Source: Acinetobacter piscicola (lineage in GTDB: Bacteria; Pseudomonadota; Gammaproteobacteria; Pseudomonadales; Moraxellaceae). From it: a stretch of 64,000 nt of DNA. The notes under the pieces are model-generated. The model searched no databases. It was not told the DNA's origin and saw nothing but the letters and a program-made list of their open reading frames with translations. The translations under genes were made by a program, and so were the position numbers. The stretch is taken from contig NZ_CP048661.1 in the NCBI RefSeq assembly GCF_015218165.1, positions 62,001-126,000 on the forward strand, read 5' to 3'. Of this stretch, positions 9,987 through 18,571 are shown piece after piece; positions within the stretch are counted from its first letter, which is position 1, and each line of letters begins with the position of its first letter.

Positions 9987-10102
9987 AGTGCTGCTCTTTC
10001 TACATAATGGACAGATGACTAGGCTGATAAACCTTACCATTTTCCTGTATTACACTTCTATTTATCACACGCACTTTAAACACCATCCTGAGACATTTTA
10101 AA

Positions 10103-10118
10103 ATTACAAGAATGTAAT
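10103..10118. promoter_or_regulatory. ATTACA-N4-TGTAAT dyad upstream of a secreted peptide
   Basis: A perfect inverted repeat ATTACA AGAA TGTAAT, 72 bp before the start codon at 10190. The same ATTACA-N4-TGTAAT pattern stands before the related peptide gene at 19591. The spacing resembles sites of copper/zinc two-component regulators (CopR/CusR/CzcR class). That assignment is inference. Confidence 0.5.
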
Positions 10119-10189
10119 TTATGAGTCCTCTGGGTGTTAATTCTTTAAAGTTAGAATATCTAACAAGTATTAAATGAGAGTAAATAAAC

Positions 10190-10390
10190 ATGCTATTCAA
10201 AAATAAATTTTGTACTAAATTACTGTTAATTAGTGCATTCTTTAGTATCGCAAGTTTTAGTTATGCAGATGGCGGCTTGTTATTTCTTGAAAAGAATTTA
10301 AAAGCTTCTAAAGTTGAAAATTCTAAACAAAAACAAGTTAAAAATAATGAATCAAATGAATCAAATGAATCAAATGAATCAAATGAATAG
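10190..10390 (+). CDS. Small secreted peptide, ADGGL family, with NES repeats
   Basis: A 66-aa predicted exported peptide. Its signal peptide (MLFKNKFCTKLLLISAFFSIASFSYA) is followed by the mature start DGGLLFLEKNLK, a Lys-rich linker and four to five Asn-Glu-Ser repeats up to the stop. A second gene at 19591 shares the signal-peptide type and the ADGGLxFLEKNL core. No known domain is recognised. It lies 200 bp after czcD and has an upstream dyad, so metal-linked expression is possible but unproven. Confidence 0.6.
   Translation: MLFKNKFCTKLLLISAFFSIASFSYADGGLLFLEKNLKASKVENSKQKQVKNNESNESNESNESNE
10346..10388 (+). repeat. 9-bp tandem repeat in the peptide gene
   Basis: Nearly five copies of AATGAATCA encode the repeated Asn-Glu-Ser tail. 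Because the unit is a multiple of three, slippage would change tail length without shifting the frame. Confidence 0.85.
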
Positions 10391-10417
10391 TTGGGTTGCA
10401 TAAATAAATCAATTAGA

Positions 10418-10454
10418 CTTATTCATTCAGCAATATAATTCCTGAATGAATAAG
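10418..10454. terminator. Perfect 13-bp stem-loop after the peptide gene
   Basis: CTTATTCATTCAG (10418-10430) pairs exactly with 10442-10454 around an 11-nt loop. It lies 28 bp after the peptide stop. The T-run is weak, so it may be a transcript stabiliser rather than a classic terminator. Confidence 0.5.
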
Positions 10455-10469
10455 TTTATAACTAAAACC

Positions 10470-10812
10470 GGCTTTGTTGCATAAACATTCAAAAGCTGAG
10501 TTTTCCCCAATCCATTCAAATTTAAGTGACAACTTGGGTGTGAGGTCTACCTAATTCCGTAAATCTATTCAGAACTGCCACACGCGCATGAACTTCATTG
10601 ACCTGACTTTGAAAATGTCTTGCCGTCAGCTTATCTCCTAATAATTTGATGCAATGCATCTTGGTTTCCACCAAACTGCGACGGTGATAGCCCGACCATT
10701 TTTTCCATAGGGTTCTGCCTAAATGCTTAACCGTTTGAAGTAACTCATTTCGTTCTATTGAACTGATTTTAGAATCTTTCCAGGGCTTGGCATTCTTCCT
10801 GGGTGGAATTAC
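10470..10812 (-). mobile_element. IS5-family (IS903-group-like) remnant
   Basis: The end GGCTTTGTTGCATAAA at 10470 looks like an IS903-group terminus. The element is cut on its other side at 10812/10813 by an IS1006 left end. A second piece of the same kind of IS, in the opposite orientation, lies at 14837-14934. Confidence 0.7.
10522..10812 (-). pseudogene. IS5-family transposase, C-terminal part
   Basis: It contains VIPPRKNAKPWKDSK, LGRTLWKKWSGYHRRSLVET and VAVLNRFTELGRP, the C-terminal DDE block of IS5/IS903-group transposases. The N-terminal half is absent. The apparent upstream start lies in IS1006 sequence, so no complete protein is possible. Confidence 0.8.
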
Positions 10813-10849
10813 GGCACTGTTGCAAATAACCACGAATGGTAAGCTGAAG
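10813..10849 (+). repeat. 37-bp duplicated left end of IS1006
   Basis: These 37 bases are an exact copy of the first 37 bases of the IS1006 that begins at 10850, so two left ends stand in tandem. This is a footprint of recombination or abortive transposition next to an existing IS end. Confidence 0.9.
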
Positions 10850-11668
10850 GGCACTGTTGCAAATAACCACGAATGGTAAGCTGAAGACTGTTTTAGCTAA
10901 AGGTGCAGCATATGAATCCTTTCCATGGTCGGCATTTTCAGGGCGAAATCATTCTTTGGGCTGTGCGCTGGTATTGTAAATATGGCATTAGCTATCGTGA
11001 ACTGCAGGAAATGCTGGCCGAACGGGGTGTGAATGTTGATCACACGACTATTTACCGTTGGGTTCAACGTTATGCTCCTGAAATAGAAAAACGTTTACGC
11101 TGGTATTGGCGTAATCCTACAGATCTGAGCTCGTGGCATATTGATGAAACCTATGTAAAAGTGAATGGACGATGGTCTTATCTGTATCGTGCAGTCGATC
11201 AACGTGGCGATACCATTGATTTTTATCTTTCTTCTAGACGTAATACCAAATCAGCATATTGTTTTCTTGGAAAAATTTTAAATAATGTGAAGAAGTGGCA
11301 AATTCCACAAGTGATCAACACGGATAAAGCACCCACATATGGACGTGCTTTATCACGGTTAAAACGGGAAGGTAAATGTCCACCAGACCTTGAGCACAGG
11401 CAGATTAAGTATAAAAATAACGTGATTGAATGTGATCATGGCAAGCTAAAGCGGATCATCAGGGCCACATTAGGATTCAAATCTATGAAGACGGCTTATG
11501 CCACAATTAAAGGTATTGAAGTCATGCGTGCACTACGTAAAGGACAAGCATCGTCATTTTATTATGGTCAGCCTCAGGGTGAAGTGTGTCTAATCAACAG
11601 GGTTTTCGGTCTCTAAGTACTTTTTAAAGGGAACATCATCGACTCAAATCTCTATTTGCAACAGTGCC
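10850..11668 (+). mobile_element. IS1006-type element, copy B
   Basis: Complete, 819 bp, with GGCACTGTTGCAAA and TTTGCAACAGTGCC ends. It abuts a 37-bp left-end fragment on one side and a related truncated IS on the other. No 8-bp target duplication is visible. Confidence 0.92.
10912..11616 (+). CDS. tnp: IS6-family transposase (IS1006 type)
   Basis: A 234-aa DDE transposase, identical to the product at 1330, starting MNPFHGRHFQ. It is the only gene of the element and appears intact. Confidence 0.93.
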   Translation: MNPFHGRHFQGEIILWAVRWYCKYGISYRELQEMLAERGVNVDHTTIYRWVQRYAPEIEKRLRWYWRNPTDLSSWHIDETYVKVNGRWSYLYRAVDQRGDTIDFYLSSRRNTKSAYCFLGKILNNVKKWQIPQVINTDKAPTYGRALSRLKREGKCPPDLEHRQIKYKNNVIECDHGKLKRIIRATLGFKSMKTAYATIKGIEVMRALRKGQASSFYYGQPQGEVCLINRVFGL

Positions 11669-12246
11669 GATCACAGTACAATTTATCGTTGGGTTCAGCG
11701 TTATGCTCCAGAAATGGAAAAACGGTTACGCTGGTATTGGCGTAATCCTACAGATTTACATTCATGGCATATGGATGAGACTTATATCAAAGTGAAGGGG
11801 CGATGGACTTACCTGTATCGTGCAGTTGATCAACGGGGTCATACGATTGACTTTTACCTTTCCGCTAGACGGAACAGTAAATCAGCCTATAGTTTTCTAG
11901 GAAAGATCTTCAATACGGTGAAAAAATGGCAAATTCCACGGGTCATCAATACAGATAAAGCAGCGACCTATGGCCATGCTTTATCACGATTAAAGCGAGA
12001 AGGAAAATGTCCAGTAGATATTGAGCACAGGCAGATTAAGTATAAAAATAATGTCATTGAATGTGATCATGGTAAGTTAAAGCGAATCATCAGGGCCACA
12101 TTAGGATTCAAATCTATGAAGACGGCTTATGCCACAATTAAAGGTATTGAAGTCATGCGTGCACTACGTAAAGGACAAGCATCGTCATTTTATTATGGTC
12201 AGCCTCAGGGTGAAGTGTGTCTAATCAACAGGGTTTTCGGTCTCTA
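11669..12246 (+). pseudogene. IS6-family transposase fragment
   Basis: The frame reads DHSTIYRWVQRYAPEMEKRL onward to CLINRVFGL and is then disrupted at the last codons by IS630. The N-terminal ~60 residues are missing. Substitutions such as HSWHMDETYIKV separate its first part from IS1006, while the C-terminal third is identical to it. Confidence 0.85.
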
Positions 12247-13132
12247 TAGTCAAACTACTTTATTATTCATACAGGATTCGAAAAAAACTTGAAATAACTC
12301 ATCGACTGAGTCGATCAACCATTCTTTACGCTTACGTTTAACCCATGCCCACATCTGTTCTATAGGATTTAAATCAGGGCTGTATGCAGGAAGCCAAAGA
12401 ATTTTATGCCCTTGTTGTTCCAATAACTCCTGAATATCTGCTCTTTTATGAAATGCTGCATTATCCATAACCACTACACTATTTTCAGGTAATGCTGGTA
12501 TGAGGAATTGCTCTATCCAAAAATGAAAAACATCTGAATTGATTTTGCAGTCAAATAAACCGACTGAAAATAACTTACCCTCATGGATTGCTCCAATGGC
12601 ATTGGTCTGATTCTTTAATTGCCAATTATATTGCCCTAAACAAGGTACTCCTTTTCGTGAGTAGCCATGAGGTCTGTAATCATGTGACTTAAAACCACTT
12701 TCATCCACATAAATAATCGGGTGGTTTGTTTCTAATTCATTCACTTGCTGAATAAATTTATCCCTAAGCTTTGTATCTGCTTTAGGATGGCTTAACGTCT
12801 TTTTTTAACTGTAATATTTAAGCGCTTTAATGCAGCACCAATAGATGAAACACCACAATTAAAACGTGCAGCACGTTCATATTGATAAGCATCAGGATAC
12901 TTTTCAACATCTTCACGTAAAGCATCATCGTTAATTTTAGAAGGTTTCCGTACACGAGTTTTTTTAATCTCTATACGTTTCTTCCATTCAACAATGGTAT
13001 TTTTATTAATTTCAAATTGTGCAGCTACCGCTCGAATAGAATAACCTTCCTCAAGTTTAGCTAAAATTTTACGTCTAAAATGTTCTGAATAACTCATTGC
13101 ACCATTGTATTGGTTTTATAATGATTTGACTA
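12247..13132 (-). mobile_element. IS630-family element
   Basis: An 886-bp element with TAGTCAAA and TTTGACTA ends and a clean TA duplication on both sides, as expected for IS630/mariner insertion. It is inserted in the tail of the IS1006/IS1008-like mosaic. Confidence 0.88.
12250..13097 (-). CDS. IS630-family transposase, two frames joined by slippage
   Basis: The first frame (13097-12792, 101 aa) is an N-terminal helix-turn-helix region starting MSYSEHFRRK. The second frame carries the DDE domain: VDESGF, VVMDNAAFHK and LPAYSPDLNPIEQMW. The frames meet at a run of seven A near 12810, a plausible frameshift site, after which KADTKLRDKFIQQVNELE continues into the second frame. Split orfA/orfB IS630 transposases are common. 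Confidence 0.85.
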
Positions 13133-13197
13133 TAAGCACTTTTTAAAGGGAACATCATCGACTCAAATCTCTATTTGCAACAGTGCCGTAAATTTGA

Positions 13198-13225
13198 GAA
13201 TGAATCTGTACGTACAGACTCATTC
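13198..13225. terminator. 28-bp imperfect palindrome after bdh
   Basis: GAATGAATCTGTAC pairs with 13212-13225 with one mismatch. It lies 80 bp beyond the stop of the minus-strand dehydrogenase and could end its transcript. There is no clear T-run. Confidence 0.4.
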
Positions 13226-13305
13226 CCTATCTATAAAGATATTAGAAATAGCTACATAGAGTTTATTTCTAGTTTATTCAAATTAGTCGTTCAAATTAGG
13301 CGTTA

Positions 13306-14364
13306 CTACGGATGAACAATAATTTTTACAGCAGACTCATTATTATGAATCAATGTTTCAAAGCCTTTAGAAACAAGATCATCTAATGCAATCCGTTGGG
13401 TAATAAAAGGTTCTAGATTAATCTTACCTTGCTCAACCAAACGGATAGTTTCCTGATGATCATTTACATAAGCAATCGTGCCACGAATATCTAGCTCTTT
13501 CATCACCACACTATGCACATTAATTGTGGCAGGATGGCTCCAAATAGAAACGATAACGACTACACCAGTTGGTTTCATTGCTGCAACGAGTGTATCCATG
13601 ACTTTATTGACACTACTACATTCAAAAGCGACATCTACACCGCGGTCTTCTGTAATTTTCATTACCTCAGCAACTACATCAACCTTAGATGGGTCTAGTA
13701 CATAATCGGCAACACCCGCTTCTATCGCTTTTTCTTTACGTTTTGCACTCAGTTCAGTAATGATGACCGTGAGACCTTTAGCCTTTAAAATAGCAGATAA
13801 AAGTAAGCCTATTGGGCCTGCTCCACCAACCAGTGCGATATCGCCAGCTTTTGCGCCACTTCTGACATAGGCATGATGACCGACAGATAAAGGTTCTATC
13901 AATGCTGCTTGGTCTAAAGGAATATCATTTGAAATAGGATGTACCCAACGCCGCTGAACTGCAATTTTTTCAGAAAGACCACCACCGCGTCCGCCTAAAC
14001 CAATAAAGTTCATATTTTTTGATAAATGATACTTATCATTGGGGCCAGTCGGCACATCGTCAGCAATGATGTAGGGTTCAACTACGACATGTTGCCCAAT
14101 TTGGATATCATCTACACCCTCTCCAACTGCATAAACCACGCCTGAAAATTCATGTCCCATTGTTACAGGTGCAGATTCTCCCGAAATTGGGTGTGGGTGA
14201 CCACAAGGTGGAATAAAAATAGGACCTTCCATGAATTCATGTAAATCTGTACCGCAAATACCACACCACGCAACTTGAATTCCAACTGTGCCTGGAAGTA
14301 CTTTCGGTTCAGGGATATCTTCAATTCGAATATCCCCTCGGTCATAAAAACGAGCTGCTTTCAT
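13306..14364 (-). CDS. bdhA: Zn-dependent 2,3-butanediol dehydrogenase
   Basis: A 352-aa medium-chain dehydrogenase/reductase interconverting acetoin and 2,3-butanediol with NAD(H). It has the catalytic-zinc motif GHEFSGVV with CGICGTDLHEF, the butanediol-dehydrogenase insert with PCGHPHPISGESAPVTMGHEF, and the Rossmann motif VGGAGPIGLL. The length is normal and the gene looks intact. An IS1006 fragment begins 35 bp upstream of the start, so the native promoter is probably lost. A related sugar or polyol dehydrogenase is possible. Confidence 0.85.
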   Translation of the reverse strand: MKAARFYDRGDIRIEDIPEPKVLPGTVGIQVAWCGICGTDLHEFMEGPIFIPPCGHPHPISGESAPVTMGHEFSGVVYAVGEGVDDIQIGQHVVVEPYIIADDVPTGPNDKYHLSKNMNFIGLGGRGGGLSEKIAVQRRWVHPISNDIPLDQAALIEPLSVGHHAYVRSGAKAGDIALVGGAGPIGLLLSAILKAKGLTVIITELSAKRKEKAIEAGVADYVLDPSKVDVVAEVMKITEDRGVDVAFECSSVNKVMDTLVAAMKPTGVVVIVSIWSHPATINVHSVVMKELDIRGTIAYVNDHQETIRLVEQGKINLEPFITQRIALDDLVSKGFETLIHNNESAVKIIVHP

Positions 14365-14399
14365 TTTATATTCCTTATATTGATGTTAACGGTAAACCA

Positions 14400-14784
14400 T
14401 TCTAGACGTAATACCAAATCAGCATATTGTTTTCTTGGAAAAATTTTAAATAATGTGAAGAAGTGGCAAATTCCACAAGTAATCAACACGGATAAAGCAC
14501 CCACATATGGACGTGCTTTATCACGGTTAAAACGGGAAGGTAAATGTCCACCAGACCTTGAGCACAGGCAGATTAAGTATAAAAACAACGTGATTGAATG
14601 TGATCATGGCAAGCTAAAGCGGATCATCAGGGCCACATTAGGATTCAAATCTATGAAGACGGCTTATGCCACAATTAAAGGTATTGAGGTCATGCGTGCA
14701 CTACGTAAAGGACAAGCATCGTCATTTTATTATGGTCAGCCTCAGGGTGAAGTGTGTCTAATCAACAGGGTTTTCGGTCTCTAA
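14400..14784 (+). pseudogene. IS6-family transposase, C-terminal half
   Basis: The frame encodes SRRNTKSAYCFLGKIL to NRVFGL, the second half of the IS1006 transposase. The upstream open frame back to 14275 is antisense to bdh and not part of the gene. It is not functional alone. Confidence 0.88.
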
Positions 14785-14836
14785 GTACTTTTTAAAGGGA
14801 ACATCATCGACTCAAATCTCTATTTGCAACAGTGCC
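14400..14836 (+). mobile_element. IS1006-type 3' fragment
   Basis: The last ~437 bp of an IS1006, ending TTTGCAACAGTGCC at 14836. It has a few silent or near-silent differences from copies A, B and E (for example at 14480, 14586 and 14688). It lacks the left end and start codon. Confidence 0.88.
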
Positions 14837-14934
14837 CGATGGACTGCATCTACTCGTAGACTCTACAGGCATGAAGTTTCTAGGTGAGGGCGAATGGAAA
14901 CGCAAGAAACATGGAGCTGAATATCGTCGCCAAT
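14837..14934 (+). pseudogene. IS5-family transposase, middle fragment
   Basis: The frame reads DGLHLLVDSTGMKFLGEGEW then KRKKHGAEYRRQ and a stop, the first DDE Asp region of IS903-group transposases. It fits the same transposase type as the C-terminal piece at 10522, but in the opposite orientation. It is abutted on the left by the IS1006 end. Confidence 0.7.
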
Positions 14935-15218
14935 AATGACGTATAAAGTTTTATCTAATTTTTCTTTTTATCCAATTTAAAATTAGGTGCGTACACCGCC
15001 TCAACTTTCAATAAAGTATAAAAGGTGTTTGTGTAGGCAATACCCTTACTTTTGATAAGCCAAAAGAAAGCAAAAGCCTTTGTTACCCATACATAACATC
15101 CCTATTATGATGGATAACGTGTGGCATCCCTGCCACACTCGTGTATCCAAACGTTGCTTAAATTAAACTATGTAATAGTGGCGACATAAAGGTGCTCTTA
15201 TCGCTATATATTAAAAAC
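14935..15218. other. Intergenic stretch, no gene seen
   Basis: No supported coding frame. It holds a perfect hairpin, GTGTGGCA-TCCC-TGCCACAC at 15119-15138, about 80 bp after the oleate hydratase stop, that may act as a transcript end. Confidence 0.5.
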
Positions 15219-16838
15219 TTAGTGGAACACTGTTTCTAAAGCTTTTAAACCCACTTTGGGATCAAGTAGACCGTTGTAAATTTCAGGGATTTCACGTTCC
15301 ACCCCAAAAAATTCATAAATGGCAAGCATCGCCCCACGAACTGAATATTCCACAGTAAAGACCACGTCATCTTCAATTTCCACAAACTGTCCAAGGAAAG
15401 CAAAGTTTTGTGAGCCTTGTGGAATTACCTGTGGACGATCCCCCGGTTTACGGCAGGCGAATAGGGCAGAGGCGTATGGCATCATGGCTGTGGTAACATC
15501 CGTCGTTGCCAAAACATGATCTAAAATGTCGTCAAAACCGAGCTGTTTAATCAGTTCTGTTAGGATTTCTTGCCCCGTGGCTTCGGACATTGGTTTTTTG
15601 ATGTAATCGCCTATATGGTCAATTTGGAAACCGTAGCCCCATAAGGTATATAAACCTTCAGGTAAGTCGGCAAAGTGTGGCTGTGCAGGAACCACTATGG
15701 ATAAATGCCAACCCGACTCATACCAAGTCATGAGTGCGCCTGTGCCTGGTTCATTGCCTGTATAGTCAATAATACGTTTAAGTAGCACGTCATCTTTCAT
15801 GGTCAGAGTGAAAGACTCCCACTTATGTTCATCGACATTGCCATAAAAAGTCATTGGACGGCCAAAGTCTGGGGCTTTTTGTGCCAGCGTTTCCCAAAGC
15901 GTCCAGCCATGATCTTCTCGATGACGAATAAGGGCAGGCACGTCATGATTACCGCCATAACGTGAGTCTGCTGTAATAGAGCCTAAAGTGAAAATAGCTA
16001 AATCATTGGCTTTCAGATTAATTTGCTCTGAGCCTTCAGGCAATTGTACATATAGGCGTGAAGCGTAGCGTTCTTGAGTTTCAGCATTGGTAATGAAGTC
16101 TGCATCTGTGACATAGTGTCCAAAACGCACATCGACGCCTTGTGCGACTAACCAACGCTGTAGGGGCAGAATCATCGAGTCATATTGGTTGTACTTGGTA
16201 CGTTTCACACCCGCTAAGGTATGAATGCGTGGCAATTCTTGAATAAAACGCAAGAAATAGCGTCTTAACTCTGCTGCACTGTGCCATTTTTGAAAAGCGA
16301 AAGTCGTGCGCCACATGCGCCAGAAATTGGTTTCAAAAAAGGTTTCATCAAAAAACTCATCAATGCGGCGACTGCCAATTTTTTCTTCTTTTGAAGCTAA
16401 TAGGCGCAGCATCTGTGCACGATGTAGCGTATTCAGACCAAGCTTTGCTGCATCCGCAATGACATGTTCGGCATCAATCAACCGTGCATTGGCGTGGGTT
16501 TTCACTTTTTCATTAAACTCACGACATTCTTCACGCACCGAAATGTCTGGATTTTCCAAAGATGGAATACTGGAAAATAAGTCCCATAGGCACAAATAAG
16601 TTTCATCGGTCAGCATTCGCCCACCACGTGTTACCCAAGCTTGCGCGGCATGCGGTGTATGTCCACCATCCATCGAACCACCTGAAATATCGAGTTCTTC
16701 TAATATATGGATATTTTTGGCAGGGACTTTGGCATCACGGATTGCAAATGCAGCAGCAGCCATACCTGCGATACCACCACCAATAATCCAAAGATGGGAC
16801 TGTTGTGCGTCTAATGGGGTGCGCTTCTTCTTATGCAT
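15219..16838 (-). CDS. ohyA: Oleate hydratase (MCRA family flavoprotein)
   Basis: A 539-aa FAD enzyme that adds water to oleic acid to give 10-hydroxystearate. The N-terminal nucleotide-binding motif IIGGGIAGMAAAAF is followed by the family block EELDISGGSMDGG. Later conserved parts are MWRTTFAFQKWHSAAELRRY and FLGQFVEIEDDVVFTVEYS. The length fits the family and the frame is intact. ISAba1 is inserted 162 bp upstream with its known outward promoter facing this gene, so expression may be raised. In bacteria the enzyme detoxifies unsaturated fatty acids. Confidence 0.92.
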   Translation of the reverse strand: MHKKKRTPLDAQQSHLWIIGGGIAGMAAAAFAIRDAKVPAKNIHILEELDISGGSMDGGHTPHAAQAWVTRGGRMLTDETYLCLWDLFSSIPSLENPDISVREECREFNEKVKTHANARLIDAEHVIADAAKLGLNTLHRAQMLRLLASKEEKIGSRRIDEFFDETFFETNFWRMWRTTFAFQKWHSAAELRRYFLRFIQELPRIHTLAGVKRTKYNQYDSMILPLQRWLVAQGVDVRFGHYVTDADFITNAETQERYASRLYVQLPEGSEQINLKANDLAIFTLGSITADSRYGGNHDVPALIRHREDHGWTLWETLAQKAPDFGRPMTFYGNVDEHKWESFTLTMKDDVLLKRIIDYTGNEPGTGALMTWYESGWHLSIVVPAQPHFADLPEGLYTLWGYGFQIDHIGDYIKKPMSEATGQEILTELIKQLGFDDILDHVLATTDVTTAMMPYASALFACRKPGDRPQVIPQGSQNFAFLGQFVEIEDDVVFTVEYSVRGAMLAIYEFFGVEREIPEIYNGLLDPKVGLKALETVFH

Positions 16839-17032
16839 GGTTCACCTTTAATAATGATGTTAAAAACTATGAAGTATAAAATGTGATTTAGAAAAACCTT
16901 AAAAATAGTATGACTTTTTATATATGAAAAATGTATGAAATGGGAAGCAATTTACTCATTATATTTTGTAATCAAAAAAATGTAAGTAATGGTTATTTTT
17001 CTCTGTACACGACAAAAATAGATAACTCATTG

Positions 17033-17060
17033 AAATAATGTCACAATAATTGTTTTCTAA
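17033..17060 (-). promoter_or_regulatory. ISAba1 outward promoter toward ohyA
   Basis: On the minus strand TTAGAA (17060-17055) and TTATTT (17038-17033), 16 bp apart, match the described ISAba1 outward promoter that activates neighbouring genes such as beta-lactamases. Here the first gene downstream is the oleate hydratase. Confidence 0.75.
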
Positions 17061-17071
17061 CGACGAATACT

Positions 17072-18162
17072 ATGACACATCTCAATGAGTTATATCTTAT
17101 CTTAAACAAATCTCTAAAATGGAACAAGTCACATTTAAAGTGCTTTGCGCTCATCATGCTTGTGATTATTTTAAAGCAAACATGTAATCTTTCTTCTGCA
17201 TCTAAAGCCTTGCCCATCAAGTGTTTACCACAATCATTTTATCGACGTATGCAGCGCTTCTTTGCAGGTCAGTATTTTGATTATCGTCAAATTTCTCAGT
17301 TGATTTTCAATATGTTTTCATTCGACCAAGTGCAACTGACTTTAGATAGAACCAATTGGAAATGGGGAAAACGAAATATTAATATCCTGATGCTCGCAAT
17401 CGTTTATCGTGGAATAGCGATACCTATCCTTTGGACATTGCTTAATAAACGTGGAAATTCAGATACGAAAGAGCGTATTGCTTTGATTCAACGCTTTATA
17501 GCCATTTTTGGTAAAGACCGTATTGTGAATGTGTTCGCAGACAGAGAGTTTATCGGTGAGCAGTGGTTTACATGGTTAATTGAACAAGACATCAACTTCT
17601 GCATTCGTGTTAAAAAAACTTCATTGTCACCAATCATTTAGGAAAGAATCATAAAATTAGTGATTTATTTCGCCATCTTAAAGTTGGTCAAATTGAATGT
17701 CGTAAACGACGGATTTTGGTTGGTCGGGTGAAACTATATATAAGTGCACTACAGTTAGAAAATGGAGAGCTTTTACTCGTCGTTTCTCCTCAGTTTAATG
17801 CCAATGCTATTCAGGATTATGCATTACGCTGGGAAATTGAAACCTTATTCAGTTGTCTCAAAGGACGCGGGTTTAATCTTGAAAATACGCGCTTGACAGA
17901 CCCTAGACGAGTGAAAAAATTGATTGCGGTGTTAGCTATAAGCTTCTGTTGGTGTTACTTAACGGGTGAATGGCAACATAATCAAAAAAAAGCGATAAAA
18001 ATAAAGAAGCATGGACGACTCTCAATGAGTTTATTTCGCTATGGTTTAGACTATGTTCAAATGGCGATTCAGCGTTTAATTGGTTTTGGGAAAAAAGAAG
18101 AGTTTAAGGAAATTTTGGCAATTTTAAGAAAGCAGAATCCTGATAGGATAAGGGTTCTGTGA
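17072..18162 (+). CDS. tnp: ISAba1 transposase (two overlapping frames)
   Basis: ORF1 (17072-17641, 189 aa) and the following frame (to 18162) together give the IS4-family DDE transposase. ORF1 holds LTLDRTNWKWG and VFADREFIGEQW; the second frame holds YALRWEIETLFSCLKGRGF, the Y-x2-R-x3-E-x6-K signature. They are joined at a run of seven A near 17612, where the second frame continues KNFIVTNHLGKN. Two-frame organisation is normal for ISAba1. Confidence 0.93.
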
Positions 18163-18361
18163 AATTTGTCGTGTACAGAGGTTATTTTTAATACACATTT
18201 GTATTTTTTTTAAAATAAAATATGATTTAAGTAATTGATTTTATTATTTTATAGAGTAATCACTCTATTTTGATCATATTTGTTTGTGTCTGAAGAATGT
18301 GTTTGAAACTAGGCTTTCTATTGATCATTAAAAGATATAATTGAATAATAGATCTCTCTTT

Positions 18362-18571
18362 CATAAATCAAAAAACGAGCACCTTTTTGATTGATATTTG
18401 TACTCTAATTTTCTTAGCATTCGTGCATAATCTGCGGATGAAATACATTGATTCAAAGAAGCTTTCTGAAACACAGTTTAAGCGATATACAGGCATCTCA
18501 TGGTCAACCTTTTATTTAAATGGTTGAGCAATTGCAGAAGCATGTTCCAGCTAAAGGCAGACCACCCAAGT
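18362..18571 (+). mobile_element. IS5-family (ISL2-like) left-end fragment
   Basis: The sequence TAAATCAAAAAACG near 18363 matches the end of the related element at 19703. The fragment carries a transposase start and is cut by IS1006 at 18572. Confidence 0.6.
18438..18571 (+). pseudogene. IS5-family transposase N-terminal fragment
   Basis: MKYIDSKKLSETQFKRYTGI SWSTFYL is the start of a transposase related to the one at 19780. A frameshift after about 27 codons (LNG then stop) is followed in another frame by VEQLQKHVPAKGRPPK. IS1006 removes the rest. Confidence 0.65.

Larger units (their letters stand above)
11669..13187 (+). mobile_element. 5'-truncated IS1006/IS1008-like mosaic, split by IS630
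   Basis: A second IS6-family element that lost its first ~240 bp. From 11669 to about 12085 it differs at many sites from IS1006. From there on it equals IS1006, including the right end at 13187. It is thus a mosaic of two relatives. An IS630-type element sits inside at a TA (12245-12246 and 13133-13134). Confidence 0.8.
17001..18180 (+). mobile_element. ISAba1 (IS4 family), complete
   Basis: Exactly 1180 bp, with CTCTGTACACGACAAA ends, flanked by a perfect 9-bp duplication gttattttt (16992-17000 and 18181-18189). This is a clean transposition event in the region upstream of ohyA. Confidence 0.97.

Noticed and set aside
10000..10200. Minus-strand 66-codon frame over the czcD-peptide gap
   Set aside because: It covers the dyad and promoter of the peptide gene and has no protein features.
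10346..10388. Short tandem repeats as a possible CRISPR or iteron set
   Set aside because: The 9-bp units are in a coding frame and have no spacers. No rep gene is nearby.
1247..13265. Shared AGATATTAGAAATA near 1254 and near 13248 as a deletion joint
   Set aside because: Only 14 AT-rich bases match and the flanks differ, so chance cannot be excluded.
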